A stretch of DNA of 64,000 nucleotides, taken from assembly GCA_002361615.1 (NCBI GenBank), contig DETK01000014.1, positions 2,885-66,884 on the forward strand, given 5' to 3'. The DNA is from Bacteroidales bacterium UBA3290 (GTDB taxonomy: Bacteria > Bacteroidota > Bacteroidia > Bacteroidales > UBA932). Position 1 is the first letter of the stretch. Each line of letters opens with the position of its first letter. Below, in pieces: positions 31,501 to 40,473 of the stretch. Made by a program: the position numbers and the translations under genes. Below the pieces are notes generated by a model, which did no database searches, was not told the DNA's origin, and was given only the letters and a program-made list of their open reading frames with translations.

Positions 31501-32277
31501 ATGAACAACAGCCTTACTTTTCTGGGAACGGGGACATCGCAGGGGATTCCGATGATCGGATGCAACTGCGAGGTCTGTACGTCGGCGGATCCGCGGGACC
31601 AGCGCCTGCGCTGTTCGGCGCTCGTGCGCTTTGAAGGAAAGACTTTCCTGATCGATGCCGGTCCCGATTTCCGGCAGCAGATGCTGCGCGAAAAGATTGC
31701 CCATCTCGACGCCATTCTCCTGACCCACAACCATAAAGACCATACCGGCGGCCTCGATGACGTACGCTCGTTCAATTACCTGGAGAAGCGTTCTTTCCCC
31801 ATCTTCTGCGAAGCCCACGTGCTTGAATCTCTCAAGAAAGAATACTATTACGTATTCCAGGAGAAACCCTATCCCGGGGCGCCGGAGATGGACATCCATC
31901 TGATCACCAGCCTGCCTTTCGACATCGAGGGCACGCCGGTCATCCCCATCCGGGCCATGCACTACAAACTGCCCATCCTGGGCTTCCGCTTCGGCGACTG
32001 CGCCTACCTGACTGACGCGAATTACATCCCCGAATCAGAATTCGAGAAACTACAGGGACTGGATCTCTTCGTGCTGAACACCGTCAAACGAGGCCATCAC
32101 ATTTCCCACTACGCCTTGGAAGAGGCCATCGATATCTGCCGCCGCGTCGGCGCCCGCAGAAGCTACCTGACGCATCTGTCCCACATGCTCCCGCGCCACG
32201 CCGAACTGACGCAGGAACTGGCAGCACTCCCCTTCTCCCTCCAGCCCGCCTACGACGGACTGACGGTAGCATTCTGA
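31501..32277 (+). CDS. PhnP-like MBL-fold metallo-hydrolase
   Basis: A 258-residue metallo-beta-lactamase-fold hydrolase. The opening FLGTGTSQGIPMIGCNCEVC carries the three-Cys zinc site typical of the PhnP-like branch. The metal motif THNHKDH gives His76, His78, Asp80 and His81; later ligands are His in RAMHYKL, Asp in LTDANYIPE and His in LTHLSHMLPRH. PhnP itself is a cyclic phosphodiesterase, but members of this branch in Bacteroidota are not characterised. I start at ATG 31501; a TTG at 31495, immediately after the mtaB stop, is also possible. Last gene of the tamB operon. Confidence 0.88.
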   Translation: MNNSLTFLGTGTSQGIPMIGCNCEVCTSADPRDQRLRCSALVRFEGKTFLIDAGPDFRQQMLREKIAHLDAILLTHNHKDHTGGLDDVRSFNYLEKRSFPIFCEAHVLESLKKEYYYVFQEKPYPGAPEMDIHLITSLPFDIEGTPVIPIRAMHYKLPILGFRFGDCAYLTDANYIPESEFEKLQGLDLFVLNTVKRGHHISHYALEEAIDICRRVGARRSYLTHLSHMLPRHAELTQELAALPFSLQPAYDGLTVAF

Positions 32278-32303
32278 AGCAGGAAAAGGAAGATCAGCAA
32301 TAG

Positions 32304-33977
32304 TTACTGATTGGAGAATCTGACCTTCAGGTCAGCCTGGATACCATCGGTCTGCTTGATGGGACGAGGGTTGTCCGTACCTGTAAACTTGAAGGTGACA
32401 ATGGTATTCGCAAGGCGGTCGATGCCTTCGCCGGCGATGTTCCGTACTTCCATGCTGACCGGAACGGTAGCACCGGCAGGGACATCCATCGAGGTTTCGC
32501 TCGTCAGGACGGCACCGTCGGCATCCACCATCTTGACCGTCATCGTCGCAGCGAGCGGAAGGCTGTTAGAGACCTCGCCGGTCAGCGATGCCGGACCTTT
32601 CTTGAGCGCAGTCTTGAGCTCGGCGGGCGCCGTGAGTTTTTCCTGGACCTCCGCTCCGAAATACTTATTGAGCGAGAGCGGAATCTGAACCGAAGGCTGG
32701 AGGGTATTGACGTAGCTGCCACCTAACGATAGTGTCGTGAGCACTTCTGGATCCGTTGCGGCGAAGCCGCTGACAATCAGTTCGTCGGGAGCTTCGGTGA
32801 GCAGCTTCGCGATGCCGGTATCGGAGGAATTCAGCGTCCGGGAGCCGGAGGCGACGTCGTCGCCGGAAGCGGCGGGCGCCTCGATCACTATGCCTTCTGC
32901 CTTTCCGATGGTACGACGGCTGCGCTTGGTGGTCAGGGAGGCCGTCGAACGGGTAGGTATAGGCATGTTGTTGGTCATATCCAGGCGGATCGTCGCATTC
33001 GAAGCATCAATCGTCTTGGCGGCAGCGGCCGTGAGGCCGTGCATGTCGAGCGTGCTGGTCTGCTCCTTCGACTTGTAGTCGAACTTGCCGGTGATGGTCT
33101 CGCAAGCGACGTCGTAGAGAACGACCGTTACATTGAGCAGCATCGTATCGTCGGCGCCGGCAAGCGAAGAGCGGGTTGCTTTCATATCAGTGTACGCGAC
33201 AGTTCCACTCAGACCGATACGGGCGTCAATCGTCAGGGTCTGGGTTGAAGGATCGTACTTTTCGGGTTCGAAGACAGCGCCGGTGAGACGGAAAATCTTC
33301 GTATAGGTCCAATTATTCTCTTTGTTGAGCGGTGCATCGAAATTCAGGAAACCGTCTTCCGCATCGGAACTTTCGAAGAATTTGCGCATATCCACCGAGA
33401 AAGAGGGCGTGACGGTTCCGCCAGTGAACGGTGAACTCAGCAGCGAAAGCGTGACGCTGACACGGGAATTTTCGGTCAGGGTGATCGATTCGACATATTT
33501 CATCCCCTCAGGCAGGGCCGGTGCGTAGAGCGTTTTCCCCTTGGAACGGGAGCCCAGGTTGACTGTGGCCGGCAGGACGGTCGAAAGATCGAACTCGCCA
33601 TAGCCGGCGCCGGTCGGCACGGAAGGCTTGGCGCCGAGGTTGAAATTGTAGCTGATCGGGAAATTGCAATATTTGCGGAACGGACGTCCGCCGTCGTAGT
33701 TCTTCAGGCCGTCGATCGTCATCGGGAAGGGTTCTCCCTCAAAACTGAAAGCGTAGGTTCCGTCACTCTCCAGCGTCAGGAGCTTGGCCATGTCGCCGTT
33801 GAAAAGGTCGGTGGCGCCGATCTTCCGGGTGGCGGAGATCGATACCGTCGTGCTGTCGTTCGTAGGCGTAGGCGTCGGAGGGTTGGGCGTCGGACGCGGG
33901 TTGTCAGGATCGGTCATAGGACAGGCGACCGCGATGAGCGAGAACGCCACGAGCAGAAGAAGAGTAGAACGTTTCAT
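32304..33977 (-). CDS. unknown lipoprotein, 557 residues
   Basis: I do not recognise a family. The protein has a lipoprotein signal (MKRSTLLLLVAFSLIAVAC, lipidated Cys at 19), then a Pro/Thr-rich spacer (about 24-42) and a long beta-rich region with many Thr, Ser and Gly. Residues near 395-557 repeat patterns such as LSLGGSYVNTLQPSVQIPLSLNKYFG and SLTGEVSNSLPLAATMTVKMVD, resembling an Ig-like or adhesin-like C-terminal domain. It is expected on the outer membrane, perhaps surface exposed. A TATATTTG -7 box ends only four bases before the ATG. The smaller lipoprotein gene lies 54 bases upstream on the same strand. Confidence 0.8.
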   Translation of the reverse strand: MKRSTLLLLVAFSLIAVACPMTDPDNPRPTPNPPTPTPTNDSTTVSISATRKIGATDLFNGDMAKLLTLESDGTYAFSFEGEPFPMTIDGLKNYDGGRPFRKYCNFPISYNFNLGAKPSVPTGAGYGEFDLSTVLPATVNLGSRSKGKTLYAPALPEGMKYVESITLTENSRVSVTLSLLSSPFTGGTVTPSFSVDMRKFFESSDAEDGFLNFDAPLNKENNWTYTKIFRLTGAVFEPEKYDPSTQTLTIDARIGLSGTVAYTDMKATRSSLAGADDTMLLNVTVVLYDVACETITGKFDYKSKEQTSTLDMHGLTAAAAKTIDASNATIRLDMTNNMPIPTRSTASLTTKRSRRTIGKAEGIVIEAPAASGDDVASGSRTLNSSDTGIAKLLTEAPDELIVSGFAATDPEVLTTLSLGGSYVNTLQPSVQIPLSLNKYFGAEVQEKLTAPAELKTALKKGPASLTGEVSNSLPLAATMTVKMVDADGAVLTSETSMDVPAGATVPVSMEVRNIAGEGIDRLANTIVTFKFTGTDNPRPIKQTDGIQADLKVRFSNQ

Positions 33978-33981
33978 GACA

Positions 33982-33989
33982 CAAATATA
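33982..33989 (-). promoter_or_regulatory. -7 box (TATATTTG) of the 557-residue lipoprotein gene, near-leaderless
   Basis: The consensus box ends four bases before the start codon, implying little or no 5' leader. No clear -33 TTTG at 19-21 bases. Confidence 0.45.
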
Positions 33990-34031
33990 AACAAATCTCT
34001 CTAAAACGGCTCTTCTCCCTGCCGAATAATC

Positions 34032-34529
34032 CTACTGCGCCGTCTGCCGGATGGTGAACCAGCCGAAACCGATAGGGCTGGACAGGGTATCCGAAAGAAC
34101 GGCGCCTACAGGCTCCCGGTCCTTTCCGGTATTGTTCTTCTCAAATACAAAGGTATAACGTACCGTCCTGCTGTCGACCTGTTCCCTTCCTTTGTATTGG
34201 ACATAAGGGGCGTCGAAATTGACAGTCTCGGAGAAGAATTCACTCAATACCCTTGTGTTTTCCTTTCCATCCGGTGTCTTTTCCGGTATGGAGGCAGTAA
34301 GGACAATCGTCCCCCCTTCCTTCCCGACCGTATTGCTGCGACGGGGAGAAACCGTGATAGTCATGATCGAGGTTCCGCCTTGCGAAGGGTCTTCAGAACC
34401 AAATACGGCCTGAAACACCTCCGGACCGGAATTATCTCCATTCTCAGACCTGTTGAACCATCCTTCAATCTGCGCACAGCCCGCCAAAAGCAGAGCGCCT
34501 GTGCATAATACCAAAATAACCCGTTTCAT
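34032..34529 (-). CDS. unknown small lipoprotein, 165 residues
   Basis: No family recognised. A lipoprotein signal (MKRVILVLCTGALLLAGC, lipobox LAGC, Cys18) is followed by a short acidic linker and a single beta-rich domain of about 120 residues containing SIMTITVSPRRSNTV, GGTIVLTASIPEKT and a C-terminal GFGWFTIRQTAQ. It could be an Ig-like or lipocalin-sized fold, but I cannot say which. It lies upstream of the larger lipoprotein gene in the same orientation and may be expressed with it, though that gene has its own -7 box. No homology-based function is offered. Confidence 0.75.
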   Translation of the reverse strand: MKRVILVLCTGALLLAGCAQIEGWFNRSENGDNSGPEVFQAVFGSEDPSQGGTSIMTITVSPRRSNTVGKEGGTIVLTASIPEKTPDGKENTRVLSEFFSETVNFDAPYVQYKGREQVDSRTVRYTFVFEKNNTGKDREPVGAVLSDTLSSPIGFGWFTIRQTAQ

Positions 34530-34628
34530 GATTTGATGTGTATGTGTTTTCTTTTGTGTGTTTTATTCTATAATAATCCCTTAACATTTTATTAGATGCA
34601 AATTACCCATGAATTGTTGAGTCCAAAA

Positions 34629-34675
34629 GGTGAATTCTAATTTGAAGTGCAATACACTTCAAATTAGAATTCACC
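34629..34675. repeat. 47-bp perfect palindrome with 21-bp arms
   Basis: GGTGAATTCTAATTTGAAGTG (34629-34649 with 34655-34675) forms 21 perfect pairs around a CAATA loop. The minus-strand side continues with CCTTTTGG, so it could terminate transcription of addA, whose stop is 64 bases away. The AT-rich composition differs from the flanking genes. The surrounding 34530-34738 gap holds no gene. Confidence 0.75.
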
Positions 34676-34738
34676 AAACGCATTTTCGGACCGTAAGCTA
34701 CCTTTCCTTGCCGATTCCAACTGTACAGGAAGAAGAGG

Positions 34739-37621
34739 CTACACCTCCACCACCTCGCCGAGGGTGAGATACCAGAGCCAGCCTTCGACGTGCAGGTAGC
34801 CCATCTGGCGGAGAAGGTCAATGTAGCCCCGCACCTGCGTGAAATGAGACCCGCGTCGCTGCCCGAATTTGTAGTCGATGACCACGACGCGGCTGCCATC
34901 CCGGGAAATCAGCACCCTGTCGGGCCGGAACGTTTCGCCCGAACCAGTTACGATGGAAGCCTCGTTGAAGATACGGTAAGTACCGTCAAACCAGTGCCGG
35001 CCGCCGCTGCGCGCCTCGAGGCCTGCATCGACCTCGACCCGCGCCATTTCGCGGTGATGGACAATCCCCTGTTGGCGGGCACTTGCCTCGGCAGCGAAAT
35101 AATCCTCTCCGTGGAGCGACAGTTTCAAGCGCTCGTCCGTCATAGCCACGCGCGAAAAGGCCGGCTGGGGATCGTCGACAAGCAAGGCGGCTTTATCCTT
35201 CCGGACAAAAGGCTGACGCTCGCCCGACTCGAAACGGAGCTCGTCATCCAGCGAATCTCCGAAGAGGCGATACAAGACCTCAGCGATGCCTTTCAGCTTG
35301 TACCGGGCACTTCCAGGCTGCGGGGCATAGAGCAGCAGGCGGCTGCAGGCACGCGTGAAAGCGACGTACCAGGTGTTGACCACGTCGACGGCTTCGTAGA
35401 TGCGTTCCTGCATCAAATCTGCCGCGAAACATGTATCTTTCAGATTGTTGACGGCCTTGAGCGGAATCAGTCCCAGTTCAGTGAAAGGGCCGGACGTCTC
35501 GCACCAGAGCGTCGGAAGGATCCGGGGAACGAAGGTTTCGTCGACGAAGGGGATGATCACGGCATCGAGACTCAGGCCCTTTGCCTTATGGATGGTCATC
35601 ACGCGCACGGCGTTCTGGCCGTCGGGCGCGCAGATGGCTTGCTTGTAGCCGGCATCATCCCACCACTTGACAAATCCGCGCAAGGAAGAACCGTATTTTC
35701 CCTGCCACGCCAGGACGGCGTCGAGAAAGGCATGGATGAAAGGAAGGTCGGCCTCCGAAGGAGAAATGGCGGGATCATCGAGCAGCCGTTCGCAAGTCTC
35801 GTAAAGCGAGCCGCGCTCCGATGCCACCGCCTCAACTCCGAACTGCGAAATCATCAACTGGTTCACCGGATCGTCGGGATCGACCTGACAGGCCAGCAGG
35901 GCCATCAGACGACCGATGCAGGGAGAGGCGCCGATCTGCAGGGAGTCCTCCGTCAGGACGTTGATGTCGTGCGCCATCAGATGGGCCGCCACTTCGGCGC
36001 CCTGGGAATTTTTGCGCACCAACACCGTGATATCTTTGTACTCGTAGCCTTCCGACCGAAGGTCGGCGATGTCCCCGACCATACGGTCGAGGGCGGTATC
36101 GTGCCAGGAAGCTTCCTCTTCCCCATCGTCAGCAGCTCCAGACAGGAAAGTCATCCGCACATAACCCTTCGGATCACCGGCATGTGCACCCGGAATCTTC
36201 TGCGCGCAGTCACCGTAGATCCGACTGATTTCGCGGCCGATTCCAGGCTGGTCGGGGTCGTCTTCCAGGATGGGGCCGATGCGGGAGAAAACCGTGTTGT
36301 TGAAACCCACCACGGCCGCGCCGCTGCGCCAGTTCTCAACCAGGGTCTCTTCGTGGATCGCGGCACGGCCCAAGTCGCGGTAAAGATAATCGTTCATCAG
36401 GCGCCAGTCGGAACCGCGCCAGCGATAAATCGACTGCTTGATGTCGCCTACCACCAGATTGCGGCTGCCCTGCGCCACGCTGTTGGCAAACAGGGGGCGG
36501 AAGTTGTTCCACTGCAGGACCGAAGTGTCCTGCGCCTCATCGAGCAGCAGGTGGTCGTAGCGATTACCGATCTTTTCATAGACGAAAGGCGTGTCGTCGT
36601 CGGCAATGATACGGTTCAGCAGGTCGGTTGACTGCCGCAGCAAGACCACGTTGTTCTCTTGCAGATACGCCTGGAGATGCCTATGGACGTCGGCATAGAT
36701 GCCCAGCAGATGCAGATTGTCCCGGATGATCCGGGCGCTGCTCCAGATGATATGCTTGTCCTCATAATGGGAAACAGCGTCCTCGACCAGATGAGAAAGG
36801 GCGTCCCGGTCGGGGAATGCATCGAAACACTGCCGGAGTGCCTCCGCCTTGGGCGCTTCGAAAACGCCGGCTGTCCATTTGCCAAAGAACCGCATCGGAC
36901 TCCGGCTCTTTCCCTTGAAATCTTCCGGTGCCCAGCCGTGTCGTCCCATCAGCGCAAGCGCTTCCGACGCAATGCGACGGGCTTCTCCTTCAAATCCGTC
37001 AATCAATACATTGAGTTTCTTGCGGAAAGCACCGATACGCTCTTTGTCGGCCAGGATGTGGGAGACATGGCGCATCTTGAGCAGGAACGATTCATCCAGG
37101 AAATGGCCGGCCATATCCTTCAAGGGGGCGGCCATACTCCAGCTCTTCCCTTGTTCCACAAGATCGAAGGAATAGTCCTTGAGCCAGCGGAGCAGCATTG
37201 CATTGGCCGGATCTGAAATCGAGTCAAGCATCCGGTCGACCACCTGGGAGAGCACTGCCTCGTCGTCGAGTTCCACGCGATAGGAGGCATATTGCCCGAT
37301 TTCGCGGGCGAACGCCCGCATCACCGTCTGGAAGAATTTGTCGATAGTGCTAACCGAGAAGCAGCCATAATCGTGCAGCATCCGGCGCAAGGCATCTGCC
37401 GCCTTCTGCGCGCCCGGACCGTCGCTTCGCGACAGCTGGTGAAGCGCCGCGATGACTCGCGACTTCATCTCTTCGGTCGCCTTGTTGGTGAATGTGACGG
37501 CAAGGATATGCTTGTAGCGCTGCGGATCACCCTCCAACAACAGGTCGAGGTAATCCTGGGTCAGCCGGTACGTCTTGCCGCTGCCCGCAGAAGCTTTTAC
37601 GATGACTACCGGCGGTTGCAT
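34739..37621 (-). CDS. addA: AddA-like UvrD helicase with RecB-type nuclease domain
   Basis: This 960-residue SF1A helicase-nuclease should process double-strand DNA ends with its partner encoded just upstream. Helicase motifs run in order: Walker A ASAGSGKT (Lys16), VTFTNKATEEMKSR, LLLDEAQDTS (motif II), GDIKQSIYRWRG (motif III), VRVMTIHKAKGLS (motif V) and VAFTRACSRLLLY (motif VI). The C-terminus (about 895-950) has the RecB-family nuclease core: RPDRVLIS followed by VVVIDYKFG and a Gln-containing helix (TQVRGYIDLL). It is a little shorter than most Bacteroidales homologues of which I am aware. Its start overlaps the addB-like gene by 16 bases, indicating co-production. Confidence 0.9.
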   Translation of the reverse strand: MQPPVVIVKASAGSGKTYRLTQDYLDLLLEGDPQRYKHILAVTFTNKATEEMKSRVIAALHQLSRSDGPGAQKAADALRRMLHDYGCFSVSTIDKFFQTVMRAFAREIGQYASYRVELDDEAVLSQVVDRMLDSISDPANAMLLRWLKDYSFDLVEQGKSWSMAAPLKDMAGHFLDESFLLKMRHVSHILADKERIGAFRKKLNVLIDGFEGEARRIASEALALMGRHGWAPEDFKGKSRSPMRFFGKWTAGVFEAPKAEALRQCFDAFPDRDALSHLVEDAVSHYEDKHIIWSSARIIRDNLHLLGIYADVHRHLQAYLQENNVVLLRQSTDLLNRIIADDDTPFVYEKIGNRYDHLLLDEAQDTSVLQWNNFRPLFANSVAQGSRNLVVGDIKQSIYRWRGSDWRLMNDYLYRDLGRAAIHEETLVENWRSGAAVVGFNNTVFSRIGPILEDDPDQPGIGREISRIYGDCAQKIPGAHAGDPKGYVRMTFLSGAADDGEEEASWHDTALDRMVGDIADLRSEGYEYKDITVLVRKNSQGAEVAAHLMAHDINVLTEDSLQIGASPCIGRLMALLACQVDPDDPVNQLMISQFGVEAVASERGSLYETCERLLDDPAISPSEADLPFIHAFLDAVLAWQGKYGSSLRGFVKWWDDAGYKQAICAPDGQNAVRVMTIHKAKGLSLDAVIIPFVDETFVPRILPTLWCETSGPFTELGLIPLKAVNNLKDTCFAADLMQERIYEAVDVVNTWYVAFTRACSRLLLYAPQPGSARYKLKGIAEVLYRLFGDSLDDELRFESGERQPFVRKDKAALLVDDPQPAFSRVAMTDERLKLSLHGEDYFAAEASARQQGIVHHREMARVEVDAGLEARSGGRHWFDGTYRIFNEASIVTGSGETFRPDRVLISRDGSRVVVIDYKFGQRRGSHFTQVRGYIDLLRQMGYLHVEGWLWYLTLGEVVEV

Positions 37622-40473
37622 AGGCGCTTGAATGGACAGTATTTGCAGACCTCCTCGCTTTCCGCGGCCACAAAGGGCTTGTCGGACAGCAGGATCTCTT
37701 CAATCAGGCCGGAAAGCCGTCGCTCATAGTCCGCGACGGCGTCTTCTTCCAGCCGGTAGGATTTCGGCAGATCGGTGAAAAGCGTACGGAGCGAATAAAC
37801 ACAAGGTTCGTAGCGCACCGGCTCTCCTGACTGCACGCGCAGCATCATCAGGGTATAGAAATAAAGCTGGAAGGCGACGGAAGGCCGTTTGGCGGCAAGC
37901 GTTCCGTCAAAGAGCCTGGCAACGTCATCGCAAGCGTCCTTGCCTTTCACCTGGCCGCTCTTGTAATCGACGATGCGCACGACACCCGGTTCCGGGGAAT
38001 CCAGCCGGTCAATATAACCTTTCAGATTTACGTTCCGTCCATCGGAGAGCGTCAGCTGGCTGTAAACCTTCTTTTCCGTCCCTTCCAGTATCAGGGGCAC
38101 TGAAGCCCCGAGCTGCGCATCGACTTCCAAAGTGCGCAGGACGAAGTGGCGGATGAGATCACGCAGGATCAGGTTCTGTCCGGCGATGTCGGTGATATGC
38201 TGTTCGGCGAATGCCGCTTCGAGCAGGCCGTCGATACGGCGCTTGTCCCGTTGCAGCGCCCGCAGCGAATCGGGAATCATTTCCCCGCCAAGGAACGGTT
38301 TATAAAGCTCTTCCATCACCTTGTGGAAGATGGTCCCGAAAAGGCCCGCATCAAGGCTTTCCACCACTTCATCCGGCTCCTGGATGCCCTTGACATGGGC
38401 ATAGTAGAAATGCAGCGGGCAGTCGAGATAGGTATTCAGCGCCGAGGCGGAGAAAGCGTGCCGCTCAGCGAAAAACCTTTGCGCCAGTTCTCCGCGTACG
38501 GAAGGCGTCTTCTCGACGCGGGGCAGTTGCACCTCGATGCCGGATGCCGAAAGCGCATAGGTCGCCACCTTTTCTTCCAGGGGAACTTCGTACAGATACT
38601 TGAGCTGCTTGATGTAGCGGCTCTCCTCCCCGCTCTGCAGCCCTTCGGTGCGGGAATCGTAGAGCAGATAGATGCGCTCCGCCCGGCAGAAGCTGCGGTA
38701 GAAATAATACGCCCAGATAGAATCCTGCAGCTCGTAAGTCGGCAAGCCGAAGCCCACGCGGAGATTGTACGGGATGAACGAGGCGCTCACATTCCGCGAG
38801 GGGAAGATGCCCTCGCCGACCGAGAGCATGATGACATTGCGGAAGTCCAGTGCACGGGTCTCGAGCGGCCCCATCACCTGGAGGCCGCTGAGCGGCTCAC
38901 CCTCAAACGGAATCTTGACCAGTGCGACGGCCTGTGCCAGCAGCCGGAACCACGTCCGCGGCTCGAGGGCATCCAGCACAGGACCCACCGATGCCAAATC
39001 GGAGACGGCCTTGTGGAAATAATACAGGAACTCCCGTTCCAGCGGCGTCTGGGTTTCCTGCATCGCTTCAAGGATGGCACACAGATAGGCCGGCAAGTCA
39101 CCGGTATGTTCCACGGGCCGGAAGACAAGCGGGAACAAGCCGCCAGAGGACGCCAGCTCAGCCGCCGGTACGAAGATCCGGTTCTCGGCCCGGATCCGGC
39201 CCTTGATGGCGGCCACCTGCTCCGCATCGGCCGCCGCCGCGAAGTACGGATGTTCCATCAGGTCCACCACGTCGCGGTGATAGAAACTCCAGCCCTCCTT
39301 GCGCTCCCGCGCATCTGCCTGCAGGCGTTCCAGCAATTGGAAAAGCATGGCGCCGCTGCTGGCGGACAGGGAGTAGCCCATGGTTACATTGACCTTGCCG
39401 ATAAAAGCCGGCACGGCGCCAAGCATCGGAAAGAGCAGGTTTTCATCCGGCAGGATGACAGCCGTCTCCTCGGGATGCGCCAGCTCCCCGGCACGGCCCA
39501 GTTCCTCGAGGATCTGCATCACCTTACGCGTCTGGCCTACGGCCGAAGGCACGCGGATCACTTCAAATCGCTGCGTCTTCGGATCGCGGGCAGGACAATG
39601 GAAAGGTTCTTTCGGGGGATACAGTTTCTCGTTCTCGCGAAGGAAGCGGCTGGCCGGATTGTCCGGATCTGTGACCATCGGCCCCGCAAAGTCCCAGTAG
39701 AAATCAGCCCTTCCCTCCTTGCGAAGGTGGCTGAGCAAGGCTTTTTCGCAAGCATTGAGGGCATTGAGTCCCACGAAGATGAATTCTTCGAACTGCGGAA
39801 GGATCTCGCCCGCCGTCGGCAGCGAATCGGCCACTCCGCGATAAATCATTCCGGCATACGCCAATCCCTCCTTCGCCAATGCCTCCCGAAACCCTTCATA
39901 CAGCGGATAGAGAATATCCCAAATCTCCGCAAACTTCTGTCTCGTACCCCCGTCTCCTTTTCCGTCATACCGGGCCGAGCCTGGTATCTCCCCTGCAAAG
40001 AAACTGTTGCAGAACGCCGCAATCGCCGCTTTCTGGTCTTCCGTCAGGAAGTCGTAGTCAGCGCTCAGGGCCTTGAGGTCGCGCAGATTGACCAAAAGCC
40101 GGCGCACGTCGATCCGATATTTGTCGAGATCGTCGAAATCGCGCAGCAAGATGTCGCCCCAGTACAGGAATTCATCAAAAGTTTCCGCTTCCTTGCCTTC
40201 CGGGGGCGGCATCAGCGGCAGATACGTCCGATAGAGCAGATCGAGCAGCCGGATCTTCTCCGGCGTCTCCCCCCTCCCGGCAATCCGCGCGAACAGCTCG
40301 TCAATCGTCAGGATATTCGGCACGAACAGCGGTTTCCCGGCCCGCTGCCCCAGATATTTCCGGAAGAAAACCGCGGACCGCCGGTTCGGAAACACAAAGC
40401 AGATCCGGTCCAGCGATTCCCGCCGGGCATATCGGTCGGCTACGGCTTCCAGGAACGTCATCGCCCGAAACAA
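37606..40473 (-). CDS. addB: AddB-like PD-(D/E)XK nuclease subunit
   Basis: A 955-residue partner of AddA. The N-terminal helicase-like half (ICFVFPNRRSAVFFRKYL) has no Walker A lysine motif, as in degenerate AddB helicases. The C-terminal nuclease domain has GYIDRLDS and VVRIVDYKSGQVKG, and iron-sulphur-type cysteines: one in LDCPLHFYYAHV and a final CKYCPFKRLC. It therefore contributes a second nuclease activity. Residues 162-170 (EIPGSARYD) are encoded by a variant palindromic repeat at 39964-39990. The pgi stop codon is directly adjacent, so addB may be transcribed from the pgi promoter. Confidence 0.88.
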   Translation of the reverse strand: MFRAMTFLEAVADRYARRESLDRICFVFPNRRSAVFFRKYLGQRAGKPLFVPNILTIDELFARIAGRGETPEKIRLLDLLYRTYLPLMPPPEGKEAETFDEFLYWGDILLRDFDDLDKYRIDVRRLLVNLRDLKALSADYDFLTEDQKAAIAAFCNSFFAGEIPGSARYDGKGDGGTRQKFAEIWDILYPLYEGFREALAKEGLAYAGMIYRGVADSLPTAGEILPQFEEFIFVGLNALNACEKALLSHLRKEGRADFYWDFAGPMVTDPDNPASRFLRENEKLYPPKEPFHCPARDPKTQRFEVIRVPSAVGQTRKVMQILEELGRAGELAHPEETAVILPDENLLFPMLGAVPAFIGKVNVTMGYSLSASSGAMLFQLLERLQADARERKEGWSFYHRDVVDLMEHPYFAAAADAEQVAAIKGRIRAENRIFVPAAELASSGGLFPLVFRPVEHTGDLPAYLCAILEAMQETQTPLEREFLYYFHKAVSDLASVGPVLDALEPRTWFRLLAQAVALVKIPFEGEPLSGLQVMGPLETRALDFRNVIMLSVGEGIFPSRNVSASFIPYNLRVGFGLPTYELQDSIWAYYFYRSFCRAERIYLLYDSRTEGLQSGEESRYIKQLKYLYEVPLEEKVATYALSASGIEVQLPRVEKTPSVRGELAQRFFAERHAFSASALNTYLDCPLHFYYAHVKGIQEPDEVVESLDAGLFGTIFHKVMEELYKPFLGGEMIPDSLRALQRDKRRIDGLLEAAFAEQHITDIAGQNLILRDLIRHFVLRTLEVDAQLGASVPLILEGTEKKVYSQLTLSDGRNVNLKGYIDRLDSPEPGVVRIVDYKSGQVKGKDACDDVARLFDGTLAAKRPSVAFQLYFYTLMMLRVQSGEPVRYEPCVYSLRTLFTDLPKSYRLEEDAVADYERRLSGLIEEILLSDKPFVAAESEEVCKYCPFKRLCNRR
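39964..39990 (+). repeat. variant interspersed palindrome inside addB
   Basis: Top strand GTCATACCGGGCCGAGCC followed by TGGTATCTC: an ACCGGG/CCTGGT hairpin with GTCAT at one end, the same design as the ATTCCCGG copies at 465, 4903 and 6358 but with a different stem sequence. In frame within addB, encoding EIPGSARYD. Confidence 0.6.
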
